Shown here piece by piece: positions 33,925-41,743 of a stretch of DNA of 64,000 nucleotides. This stretch comes from CAXBCP01 sp963974055 (GTDB lineage: Bacteria > Pseudomonadota > Alphaproteobacteria > MPNO01 > UBA830). Location: positions 1 through 64,000 of the forward strand of contig CAXBCP010000005.1 in NCBI GenBank assembly GCA_963974055.1, read 5' to 3'. The position numbers and the translations under genes are program-made. Positions within the stretch are counted from its first letter, which is position 1; the number at the start of each line of letters is the position of its first letter. The notes beneath the pieces were generated by a model. The model was not told the origin of the DNA and did no database searches. It saw nothing but the letters and a program-made list of their open reading frames with translations.

Positions 33925-35184
33925 TTGCCGCAAGACACAATCGACACCGCGGATCACGCAGCGGCCCGCAAGGGCTGGCTGATCGTCGCCGCCCTCTTTC
34001 TGATGCTCAGCATCGTCATCACGGCGCGCAACAGCATGGGGCTCATGATGCCCTTCTGGAAAGCCGATATGGGCTGGTCCTACAAGTTCGTAGCGACGGC
34101 CAGCTCCGTCATGCTGATCACCATGGCCGTCATCGCCCCGGTCGTCGGATCGATCATCGACCGGTTCGGATCGCGCATGATCTACGCGACCGGCATGACC
34201 GTGATCGGTGTCGTCTTTATCCTGTGCTCGTTCATGACGGAACCCTGGCAGCTCATCGCGCTGTTCAGCCTCGTCGGCGGCGCCGCTTTCGCCGCCATGG
34301 CCCCGTCCCTTGTATCGACGACCGTCGCACAGCATTTCAAAGGCAGTATCGGCCTCGCAACCAGCATCGCGACATCCGGCAGCACCGGCGGCCAGTTCGC
34401 GCTGATGCCCCTGTTCGCCCTGCTTGTCACAACGACATCCTGGCGGCAGGGGTTTCTGACCCTCGGCATCGTCGTTCTGGTTACCGCCGTCGTGGTATTC
34501 CTGCTGATCGGCCGCGAAGCCCCCAAAGAACGCCCGGCACGGGGTACGCCGGGTGCGACATCCGTGTTTGGCACCGTCAGGGCATTGACGCGCATGCCGA
34601 CGTTCTGGCTGATCGGCAGCAGTTTTTTCATCTGCGGATTTACGACCGCCGGCGTCATCAAGGTGCATCTGATTCCCTACGCCGTAAGCTGCGGGTTTCC
34701 GCCGGTCCAGAGCGCGACGGCCTATGGCTTGCTATCGCTATTCAGCCTGATCGGCATGATCTGCTACGGCTGGCTGTCCGACAGGTTTCACCGGCCGATG
34801 CTGCTCGCCAGCTGCTATTTCGTCCGCGCGCTGACCTTCGTGCTGCTGATGTATATCGCCGGCAACACGCCGCTTCTCTACATCTTTGCGGCCCTGTTCG
34901 GCATTTTCGACTATGCGACCTTCCCGATCGTCGCCAGCCTGGTCGCCACCCATATCGGACGGCACGTCATGGGCATCACGATGGGCCTTATTTTCGCCCT
35001 GCATTCGGTCGGCGGGGCGCTTGGGTCGTTTATGGGCGGCTGGATGTTCGAAGCCTTCGCCCGGTACGACTGGGTCTGGATCGTGTCGGTCCTGCTGGCG
35101 CTGGTGGCCGGCGTCCTGTCCATTCTGATCCGGGAAAACCGGGAACCGCACACCATGACGCCCGCCGCCCCCACAACCGCCTGA
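33925..35184 (+). CDS. MFS transporter (monocarboxylate-type)
   Basis: About 419 residues and 12 helices. The first half contains FWKADMGWSYKFVATASSVM and VGSIIDRFGSRMIYATGM, similar to oxalate/formate and monocarboxylate MFS carriers. The most plausible start is TTG at 33925 with AGGAAA 10 nt upstream; an alternative GTG at 33841 adds 28 unconserved residues. It is divergent from the TRAP receptor and convergent with the flavin monooxygenase. Confidence 0.85.
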   Translation: MPQDTIDTADHAAARKGWLIVAALFLMLSIVITARNSMGLMMPFWKADMGWSYKFVATASSVMLITMAVIAPVVGSIIDRFGSRMIYATGMTVIGVVFILCSFMTEPWQLIALFSLVGGAAFAAMAPSLVSTTVAQHFKGSIGLATSIATSGSTGGQFALMPLFALLVTTTSWRQGFLTLGIVVLVTAVVVFLLIGREAPKERPARGTPGATSVFGTVRALTRMPTFWLIGSSFFICGFTTAGVIKVHLIPYAVSCGFPPVQSATAYGLLSLFSLIGMICYGWLSDRFHRPMLLASCYFVRALTFVLLMYIAGNTPLLYIFAALFGIFDYATFPIVASLVATHIGRHVMGITMGLIFALHSVGGALGSFMGGWMFEAFARYDWVWIVSVLLALVAGVLSILIRENREPHTMTPAAPTTA

Positions 35185-35193
35185 CAGGGCCGT

Positions 35194-36291
35194 TCAGCGA
35201 TGCGGCGTGCGCAGGCCGAGCCGCTCCAGCCGCGGCAGCACTTCGTCGCGGACCGCCGGCAGGTCGTCAATGTAATTGACCATGCCGAGCGCGACGCCGT
35301 TCATCCCCGCCTCGGACATCCGCCGGAACGCGTCCGCCACGTCGTCGTAGCTGCCGACAAAGGGATAAGTCCCGCTCGCGAAGATCATTCGCTCCTTCGT
35401 ATGCGTCGGCAGCGTGGCGGACGAAGCGCCGCCCCTCGCCTTCATAGCGAGCGCTTCTTCCACGGCATCCCAGTCGCCGTTGTCGTAGACGATGTAGCGA
35501 TAGAACTCTTCGGCTTCCTTCCGGGTCGGCCTGCACAACAGGTTGCCGCAGCCGAAATACATGCGCGGCGCCGGCGCGGCCGCCTCCATCTCGGAAACCT
35601 CTGTGGCAAGCTGATCGATTACCCGCGTCCCCATGAAGACGCAGTCGGTACGCCTAAGCGCAAAATCGCGGCCGACCGGGGAGTTTCCGGCGCTGACCAG
35701 AAGCGGGCGGTCGCCGAAATACGGTTTCGGGGCGCTTTTCACCCCTTTGAGGCTGAAAAACTTTCCGTCGAAATCGAACGGCTCGTCCTCCGACCATATT
35801 CGCTCGACGATCGTGAGCCATTCCTCGGTATAGGCATACCGTTCGTCATGTTCGCGGATACCGATACCGAACATCGCGTGTTCATCCACGTTCCAGCCGG
35901 AAACCATGTTCAGACCGAACCGGCCCTGCCCGACATGGTCGGCGGTGACCATCTGGTTCGCCGCAAATACGGGATTCACCAGCGCAACGTGAATTGTCCC
36001 GAAAACGGTGATGTCTTCGGTTTCCGCCAATGTCCCCGTCGCCCAGGACAGCGTTTCGAAGTTTACGCCGGCCGCGTCGACCTCGCCGCCATACCCGCTC
36101 CACCGCGCCACGGGTAACAGAAACTCGAACCCCGCCTCTTCGGCCAGCCTCGACGCGGTCACATTGTTTTTCCACGACGGGTCCCAGTATTCCGGCGCCC
36201 GGGTCTGGGTCAGGCCGCCCGAGCAGTTCTGCGAGAACAACCCGAGCTTGAACCGGTTCGGTCCGAAAATCCTTGTCTGGTCCCTGCCCAT
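35194..36291 (-). CDS. LLM-class FMN-dependent monooxygenase
   Basis: A 365-residue bacterial-luciferase-like TIM-barrel protein. Typical segments are FKLGLFSQNCSGGLTQ, SGWNVDEHAMFGI (close to the SGWN motif of the alkanesulfonate monooxygenase SsuD and pyrimidine oxygenase RutA), HDERYAYTEEWLTIVERIW and LLVSAGNSPVGRDFA. These enzymes use FMNH2 and O2 from a separate reductase to oxidise or cleave small molecules. Its resemblance to RutA-like ring-opening oxygenases fits a heterocycle-degradation theme. The partner reductase is not adjacent. Confidence 0.88.
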   Translation of the reverse strand: MGRDQTRIFGPNRFKLGLFSQNCSGGLTQTRAPEYWDPSWKNNVTASRLAEEAGFEFLLPVARWSGYGGEVDAAGVNFETLSWATGTLAETEDITVFGTIHVALVNPVFAANQMVTADHVGQGRFGLNMVSGWNVDEHAMFGIGIREHDERYAYTEEWLTIVERIWSEDEPFDFDGKFFSLKGVKSAPKPYFGDRPLLVSAGNSPVGRDFALRRTDCVFMGTRVIDQLATEVSEMEAAAPAPRMYFGCGNLLCRPTRKEAEEFYRYIVYDNGDWDAVEEALAMKARGGASSATLPTHTKERMIFASGTYPFVGSYDDVADAFRRMSEAGMNGVALGMVNYIDDLPAVRDEVLPRLERLGLRTPHR

Positions 36292-36448
36292 TCCATTCTC
36301 CCGCGGCGTTTCTTGTTCGGAACTGTTCCCGGCGGATCATAGCGCCACGACAGGGACAACGTAACGCCGCAGCGATTCATTCGGTCGCGGGCGCTCACGG
36401 ACGACAAGGTATTTCCGGCAATCGGGGAACGGGATCCGACCAAAAGGA

Positions 36449-36485
36449 ACGAGGGCTTCACCGTTTCGGGTGAAGCCCTCGTTTT
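36449..36485 (-). terminator. Terminator downstream of tRNA-Pro
   Basis: A 14-15 bp hairpin (AACGAGGGCTTCAC paired with GTGAAGCCCTCGTT, 7-nt loop) lies directly after the tRNA on the minus strand, followed by CCTTTT. A plus-strand T-run also follows the other arm, so it may work in both directions. Confidence 0.75.
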
Positions 36486-36562
<77 letters not shown>

Positions 36563-36619
36563 GTCGTTTCGCGTGCGGCAAACTACGCAGGGTTCGCCCA
36601 CAACTCAAGCCCGCAATCG

Positions 36620-37108
36620 TCAGCCGGCGCTGTTTCTCAACATTGATCGCATGTCTTCGAGTTCGCCGAGAACCTGCCGCAGTTTATCCCGCCGGATATC
36701 GGGCGCGGGCCCGCGTTGAGCGGTATTATCGGCGGAGTGCGCCGCCCCTGCGCCGCCGGCCGCCGCTGCCGGGGAGCCCGGTTCCGTCGTTTCGGATTCC
36801 GCCGTCTTGTCGGCAAGAATCTGCTTGATCCCGCCTTCGCGGAGCAGTTTCTGCACGCCCTTGATCGTATAGCCGTCTGTATACAGCAATTCGCGGATAC
36901 CGCGCAGAAGCTCGATATCCTCCGGCCGGTAATACCGCCTGCCGCCGCCGCGTTTCAGCGGCTTCACCTGGGCAAACTTGCTTTCCCAGAAACGCAGGAC
37001 ATGCGCCGGTATATCGAGATCGGATGCTACTTCGCTGATTGTTCGGAACGCCGCGGCTGATTTACCCTGACGACGGCCCGAATCCCCTGGGTCGGCCGTT
37101 TCCGCCAT
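36620..37108 (-). CDS. MerR family transcriptional regulator
   Basis: A 162-residue protein with an N-terminal MerR winged helix (RTISEVASDLDIPAHVLRFWESKF, then RRYYRPEDIELLRGI) and a disordered Ala/Gly/Thr-rich C-terminal half. No metal-binding Cys is present. It lies 3 bp after ihfA, an order conserved in alphaproteobacteria. The effector is unknown; the family regulates a nearby or envelope/stress gene. Confidence 0.9.
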   Translation of the reverse strand: MAETADPGDSGRRQGKSAAAFRTISEVASDLDIPAHVLRFWESKFAQVKPLKRGGGRRYYRPEDIELLRGIRELLYTDGYTIKGVQKLLREGGIKQILADKTAESETTEPGSPAAAAGGAGAAHSADNTAQRGPAPDIRRDKLRQVLGELEDMRSMLRNSAG

Positions 37109-37111
37109 CTA

Positions 37112-37528
37112 TCAGCCGCCAGACCCGAAGGGCGTTCCGCCGCCGGCGGGCGGCGTCATGCCGGGTTGCTGCGGCGCACCGCCGACAGCATCGTCGCCGG
37201 GCGCGGCCGGGCTGCGGACATCGCCGCCATCGGCCGCTTCGCCGTTGATCCTGTTCTTGAGCACGTTCGAGGCCCTGAAGACCAAAACCTTTCGCGGCAG
37301 AATCGGCACCTCTTCGCCGGTCTTCGGATTTCGACCGACCCGCTGGCCCTTCTGACGCACGGAAAAGCTGCCGAACGACGAAATCTTGACGGCTTCTCCG
37401 CGGGTCAGCGTATCCGCAATTTCCGACAGAACGGATTCGACCAGATCGGCGGATTCGTTCCGCGACAGTCCGACTTCCTGATAAACAGCTTCGCTCAGGT
37501 CTGCTCTTGTGACCGTTTGATCGGTCAT
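37112..37528 (-). CDS. ihfA: Integration host factor subunit alpha
   Basis: A 138-residue HU/IHF-family DNA-bending protein. The core is complete: TRADLSEAVYQEVGLSRNES, the dimerisation helices, GEAVKISSFGSFSVR and the DNA-intercalating arm GRNPKTGEEVPI with the conserved Pro, then RKVLVFRAS. The core ends near residue 98, and about 40 Gly/Pro/Ala-rich residues follow, which E. coli IhfA (99 residues) lacks. IHF assists sigma-54 promoters, relevant to the promoter at 28154. Confidence 0.95.
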   Translation of the reverse strand: MTDQTVTRADLSEAVYQEVGLSRNESADLVESVLSEIADTLTRGEAVKISSFGSFSVRQKGQRVGRNPKTGEEVPILPRKVLVFRASNVLKNRINGEAADGGDVRSPAAPGDDAVGGAPQQPGMTPPAGGGTPFGSGG

Positions 37529-37636
37529 GGCATTCCCCCTTTATGTCCCTGTTGCAGACGGTAGCCGTTGCAAAGAATACAGTCAATATCAAAGGGATAG
37601 AAGGTTTCGCTCAACCGCGTGCCGGCCCCTGCGCCG

Positions 37637-38611
37637 CTACCAGCGGATGACGGTCGCGCCCCAGGTGAATCCGCCGCCCATCGCTTCGAGTACCACCACG
37701 TCCCCGGCGGTGACCCGGCCGTCCCGAACCGCTTCGGCAAGGGCAAGCGGAATGGACGCCGCCGACGTATTGGCGTGATGATCCACCGTCATCACGATTT
37801 TATCTTCGCTCATCCGGAGCTTTCTCGCGGTCGTAGAAATAATACGCTGGTTGGCCTGATGCGGCACCAGCCAGTCGATATCGGACGGCGTTAATCCGGC
37901 CGCATCGAGCGCTTCGCCGACGACGCTGGCGAGGTTCCTGACGGCGTGTTTGAACACCTCCGGGCCTTCCATGCGCAGCAGTCCCACGGTCTGGGTCGAT
38001 GACGGCCCCCCATCGACATACAGGAGGTCATGATGCTGGCCGTCGGAATGCAGGCAGTTCGACAGGATCCCGCGATCGGTGCTGTCACCCGCGCAGTCCT
38101 GTCCCTGCAGGACAACGGCGCCGGCGCCGTCTCCGAACAGAACGCAGGTCGACCGGTCTTCCCAGTCGAGGATGCGCGAGAACGTTTCGGCGCCGATAAC
38201 CAGCACGTTTTCAGCCTGGCCCAGCCGGATAAAGTTGTCCGCAACATTGGCGGCGTAGACGAATCCCGAACACACGGCCTGAACGTCGAAGGCAGCGCCG
38301 CGGGTCATCCCGAGACCGGCCTGAACCCTTGTCGCCGTGGACGGGAACGTCTCGTCCGGCGTCGCCGTCGCCAGCACGATCATATCGATATCGGCGGCCG
38401 ACATGCCGGCATGATGCAACGCGTCCCGGGCGGCCGCCAGGGCCAGGTCCGATGTCTTTTCGCCTTCAGCGGCTATATGACGGGAATGGATACCGGTGCG
38501 CTGCACGATCCAGTCATGCGACGTATCGACCGTGCGGGCGAGTTCGTCATTCGTGACGATGCGCTCGGGCAGATAAGAGCCGCAACCGGCGGCGACGGAC
38601 CTGCGGACCAT
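37637..38611 (-). CDS. fabH: Beta-ketoacyl-ACP synthase III
   Basis: A 324-residue FabH that starts fatty-acid synthesis by condensing acetyl-CoA with malonyl-ACP. The catalytic triad is visible: Cys114 (QAVCSGFVYA), His251 (PHQANQRI) and Asn281 (HHANTSAAS). Length is normal. Its ATG overlaps the plsX stop (TGATG), so the two are coupled. Confidence 0.97.
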   Translation of the reverse strand: MVRRSVAAGCGSYLPERIVTNDELARTVDTSHDWIVQRTGIHSRHIAAEGEKTSDLALAAARDALHHAGMSAADIDMIVLATATPDETFPSTATRVQAGLGMTRGAAFDVQAVCSGFVYAANVADNFIRLGQAENVLVIGAETFSRILDWEDRSTCVLFGDGAGAVVLQGQDCAGDSTDRGILSNCLHSDGQHHDLLYVDGGPSSTQTVGLLRMEGPEVFKHAVRNLASVVGEALDAAGLTPSDIDWLVPHQANQRIISTTARKLRMSEDKIVMTVDHHANTSAASIPLALAEAVRDGRVTAGDVVVLEAMGGGFTWGATVIRW

Positions 38612-39660
38612 CAGGATGCCGCGGCCTCGACGGGCCCTGGCTTGAAGTTGCCGAAGGCATCGAGTCCCTCGGTGATCTTTTCGTTGAATCCGTTTGCGGC
38701 CATATCGACTGCGACACCAATTGCATTTGCGAAACCGAAGGGGTCCGTACCCCCGTGGCTTTTCACGGCGATCCCTGCCAGGCCGAGAAAAACTGCGCCA
38801 TTGTAACGCCGCGGATCGATTCGATCCCGCATCTTACGCAGCCCCCGGCGCGCCAATATGTAACCGATCCGGGCCGAGAACGAACTGCGGAACGCATCGC
38901 CGAGAAATTCCTTGATCAGACGGGCAGTCCCCTCGGTCGTCTTCAAGGCAATATTGCCTGTGAAACCGTCCGAGACGATCACATCCGTGGTCCCGGCGGC
39001 GATATCGTCGCCCTCCACGAAACCGTAAAAATTAAAGGCGTCGCTCATCTGCCGCAGGTAAGCCGACGCCTGCTGTATCTCGGCATGCCCCTTCATTTCC
39101 TCCGAACCGACATTGAGCAGCCCGCAGGACGGCTCGACCGTGCCGAGCACGGTTCGCGCAAAGACTTCGCCCATGATCGCAAACTGAACGAGATTTTCGG
39201 CATCGCACTCGACGTTGGCGCCGAGGTCGAGCATGACGCTCTCTCCGCGGATCGTCGGAAAAATGGCGGCAATGGCCGGGCGGTCGATCCCCGGCAGGGT
39301 GCGAAGCGTCAATTTCGCCATCGCCATCAGGGCGCCCGTATTGCCGGCGGAGACAACCCCCGCCGCCTCGGCATCGCGGACGGCATTGATCGCAAGCTGC
39401 ATGCTGGACTGGCGCCCTTTGCGGAGCGCCACGGAAACCGTCATCTCGTTGCTGATGACGTCTTCGGTATGGACGATTTCGGTAATTTCACGCAGGCGTT
39501 TCCGCCGTTTCATCAACGGCAGGATGTGCGTTTCGTCGCCGAACATACGAAAGCGGATACCGGGAAACCGCCGGCGCGCAAGATCTGCGCCCTTTACGAC
39601 AATACCAGGGGCGTTGTCACCGCCCATCGCATCCAGAGCGATCGTGAAAGACGCGCTCAC
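38611..39660 (-). CDS. plsX: Phosphate acyltransferase
   Basis: A 349-residue PlsX, which converts acyl-ACP to acyl-phosphate for phosphatidic acid synthesis. It has IALDAMGGDNAPG, SAGNTGALMAMAK, IFPTIRGESVMLDLGANVECD and IVSDGFTGNIALKTTEG. It sits 31 bp after rpmF in the standard rpmF-plsX-fabH operon. Confidence 0.97.
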   Translation of the reverse strand: MSASFTIALDAMGGDNAPGIVVKGADLARRRFPGIRFRMFGDETHILPLMKRRKRLREITEIVHTEDVISNEMTVSVALRKGRQSSMQLAINAVRDAEAAGVVSAGNTGALMAMAKLTLRTLPGIDRPAIAAIFPTIRGESVMLDLGANVECDAENLVQFAIMGEVFARTVLGTVEPSCGLLNVGSEEMKGHAEIQQASAYLRQMSDAFNFYGFVEGDDIAAGTTDVIVSDGFTGNIALKTTEGTARLIKEFLGDAFRSSFSARIGYILARRGLRKMRDRIDPRRYNGAVFLGLAGIAVKSHGGTDPFGFANAIGVAVDMAANGFNEKITEGLDAFGNFKPGPVEAAAS

Positions 39661-39691
39661 TGTCAGTTCCTATCCCGGCAAAAAGCGGCCG

Positions 39692-39874
39692 TCAGGCAGC
39701 CGACGTCTCCGTGACCTCACGGCCATCGTAATAGCCGCAGGAAGCGCAGACATGATGAGGCCGCTTCAGCTCGCCGCAATTGGCGCATTCGGCGTTCGCA
39801 TTCGACGACAATGCGTCATGTGCACGACGCATATTACGCTTTGATTTAGATACTTTATTTTTTGGAACAGCCAT
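39692..39874 (-). CDS. rpmF: 50S ribosomal protein L32
   Basis: A 60-residue L32 protein with the typical start MAVPKNKVSKSKRNMRRAHD and a zinc-ribbon of four Cys (CANCGE and CASCGYYDG). A short AT-rich leader (39875-39964) separates it from the YceD gene. Confidence 0.97.
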   Translation of the reverse strand: MAVPKNKVSKSKRNMRRAHDALSSNANAECANCGELKRPHHVCASCGYYDGREVTETSAA

Positions 39875-39964
39875 AACCGTGCCATCTCAACTGTTGGGAA
39901 AATATATTGGGGAGCGATAGATATTCTATCCTGGCCCGCGGGGCAACCTGAACTTTCGAATATC

Positions 39965-40534
39965 CTAATTCTTAGGCTTCAGCGCGGACAGAACATTGAA
40001 CGGATTATCCTTTTTCCGGCTCTCTCGGGCTTCGTCCCCGGCCGCTTCCTCGCTCATCAAACGGGCGCCGGGCCCCAGTTTCAGGCTTTCCGGGTCGATA
40101 TCGGCGCGCCGGGGATAGGGATCGAGCGCCAGGGAAAGTTCTTCGGACACGATCTCGCCGACGTCGATTTCCTCTCCCTCGAGGGTCTCGGCCTCGTTCG
40201 GGTCGATTATATCGGCGGTTTGCTCCGGGTTTTTGGAAAAAACGATATCGACTTCCTCGTCGACCTCGGCCGCCACGGGGTCCAGCGTGACCACGCAGGA
40301 TTGCGTCACATTGGCGGAAATCCGGCCTTTCAACGACAGAACCTTTCCCGGCTTAATCCAGGCAAGGACCAGATCCGACGCGAATTTTTCGATCGAAACC
40401 AGCCCGAACCGCCGGCTCAGCGCCGACCGTTCCTCGCCGCCGGCACTGATTTCCATCCGGCGCGGTTCGTCGCCGATGGAGTCCAGCGAAACGACCACGC
40501 TGAATTCCGGGACGATTGTCTCCGCCGGCGTCAT
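39965..40534 (-). CDS. DUF177 / YceD family protein
   Basis: A 189-residue YceD homologue. It has the conserved pattern VSLKGRISANVTQSCVVTLDPVA (Cys in the TQSCVV motif) and an acidic middle with DVGEIVSEELSLALDPYPR. YceD precedes rpmF in most proteobacteria and is linked to 23S rRNA accumulation. Its ATG overlaps the stop of the upstream chaperone gene. Confidence 0.92.
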   Translation of the reverse strand: MTPAETIVPEFSVVVSLDSIGDEPRRMEISAGGEERSALSRRFGLVSIEKFASDLVLAWIKPGKVLSLKGRISANVTQSCVVTLDPVAAEVDEEVDIVFSKNPEQTADIIDPNEAETLEGEEIDVGEIVSEELSLALDPYPRRADIDPESLKLGPGARLMSEEAAGDEARESRKKDNPFNVLSALKPKN

Positions 40535-41064
40535 CAGGCCTCTCCGAATGCAAAAGACGCCGTTTCGACGTCTTTCCGTCCGTAACCGCGCAGATGGGCG
40601 TCCTGTGAGCGCACATAGGCGGCCATTGCCGTCAGATTCGCCGGGTCCGGATCGACAGTCGCATACACATTGCGCGCCAGGGCGTCCTCCAGCAGGTCTG
40701 CAGCGCCATCGAGCCCCGCTTCATAGGACGCAATCCGCCCGTAGAAGGCCTGAACCATGGCCTTGACCCGTTTTCCGACGCCCATATCGCCCGCGCCCAT
40801 TTCCCGGAGGCTCAGGTCCATATCCTCGAACATCACGTCGAACAGGGCCTGACCGGTTTCGCTCGCCGATTCGGACGGCCGTTTCAGGTGTCTCAGCACC
40901 AGAAAGGCGTGCAGGGTGACCATTTCAAAGCGTCCGTCGACGGTATCGGGCACGCCCAGATCGGTATAGAAACGCGGTTGCCGCGCCTGTGCCACGATAA
41001 TCCGGTAGATTTCATGTATGGCGTCGGTCGGTCCGGATTTTCGGAACAGGTTACTTATCGGCAT
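40534..41064 (-). CDS. Ubiquinol-cytochrome c chaperone family protein
   Basis: A 176-residue homologue of the Cbp3/UQCC1 chaperone needed for assembly of the cytochrome bc1 complex. It has IYRIIVAQARQPRFYTDLGVPDTVDGRFEM-type segments, HAFLVLRHLKR, and FDVMFEDMDLSLREMGAGD with GVGKRVKAM. It is a typical alphaproteobacterial gene at this locus, coupled with YceD and divergent from bamE. Confidence 0.92.
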   Translation of the reverse strand: MPISNLFRKSGPTDAIHEIYRIIVAQARQPRFYTDLGVPDTVDGRFEMVTLHAFLVLRHLKRPSESASETGQALFDVMFEDMDLSLREMGAGDMGVGKRVKAMVQAFYGRIASYEAGLDGAADLLEDALARNVYATVDPDPANLTAMAAYVRSQDAHLRGYGRKDVETASFAFGEA

Positions 41065-41176
41065 CTTTTCCAGCGTTCTGACATCGATTGACAGCGATTT
41101 ACAGGGGCGTCACTTTGACAGACGGAATTTCACCCCATATTTCAACATAGGTAATGACAACGGCGATGATGGTCAA

Positions 41177-41662
41177 ATGAACGGCGCGCGAATTCAACGC
41201 TTTCCGGCCCTGAGGGCATTGCTGGCGACAGGTATCACCGTCGGCTTTCTGTCGGCCTGTTCGCCGACGCTGACTAATCACGGCAATATTCCGGATGCGG
41301 AGATCATCAAGAGCATACGCATCGGCACGAGCAACCGCGACCAGATACAGGCCATGCTCGGCACCCCCTCTGCGGTCGCGACGTTCGACAAGGAAGCCTG
41401 GTACTACATCGGCAGCCGCGTCAGCCAGATCGCCTTCTGGGAACCGGACCTGCTCGAACGGCAGGTACTGGTTATCCGGTTCGACAAACAGGGGGTCGTG
41501 GAACAGCTTGAGCGCCTCGACAAACAGGATGGCCGCGACGTCCAGATTGTCGATCGCAAGACCCCTACCCGCGGCAAGGAACTGACGGTGCTCGAACAGC
41601 TGCTCGGCAATGTCGGGAAGTTCAGCGGCCCCTCGACAGACGACGGGAGCGCCGGGCTTTAA
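41177..41662 (+). CDS. bamE: Outer membrane protein assembly factor BamE (lipoprotein)
   Basis: A 161-residue SmpA/OmlA-family lipoprotein. The signal peptide ends in the lipobox LSAC, giving lipid-modified Cys28. The BamE domain follows: IRIGTSNRDQIQAMLGTPSAVATFDKEAWYYIGSR. It is part of the BAM complex that inserts outer-membrane proteins. ATG 41177 directly precedes the signal peptide; an upstream in-frame start at 41018 would overlap the divergent gene. A bidirectional terminator follows. Confidence 0.93.
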   Translation: MNGARIQRFPALRALLATGITVGFLSACSPTLTNHGNIPDAEIIKSIRIGTSNRDQIQAMLGTPSAVATFDKEAWYYIGSRVSQIAFWEPDLLERQVLVIRFDKQGVVEQLERLDKQDGRDVQIVDRKTPTRGKELTVLEQLLGNVGKFSGPSTDDGSAGL

Positions 41663-41689
41663 GCGCCCTCCCCGGCTGTCTGTGCGGCA

Positions 41690-41725
41690 TAAAAAAAGCC
41701 CCGGAAAAATTCCGGGGCTTTTTGT
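41690..41725. terminator. Bidirectional terminator between bamE and hppA
   Basis: A perfect hairpin, AAAAAGCCCCGGAA paired with TTCCGGGGCTTTTT around a short A-rich loop, sits between the convergent bamE and hppA stops. It provides a T-run on both strands. Confidence 0.9.
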
Positions 41726-41743
41726 CGTAAAGCGGCAGGTGGA

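Noticed and set aside
33891..35279. 462-residue frame overlapping the MFS gene
   Set aside because: Out of frame with a clear 12-helix transporter and highly Arg-rich.
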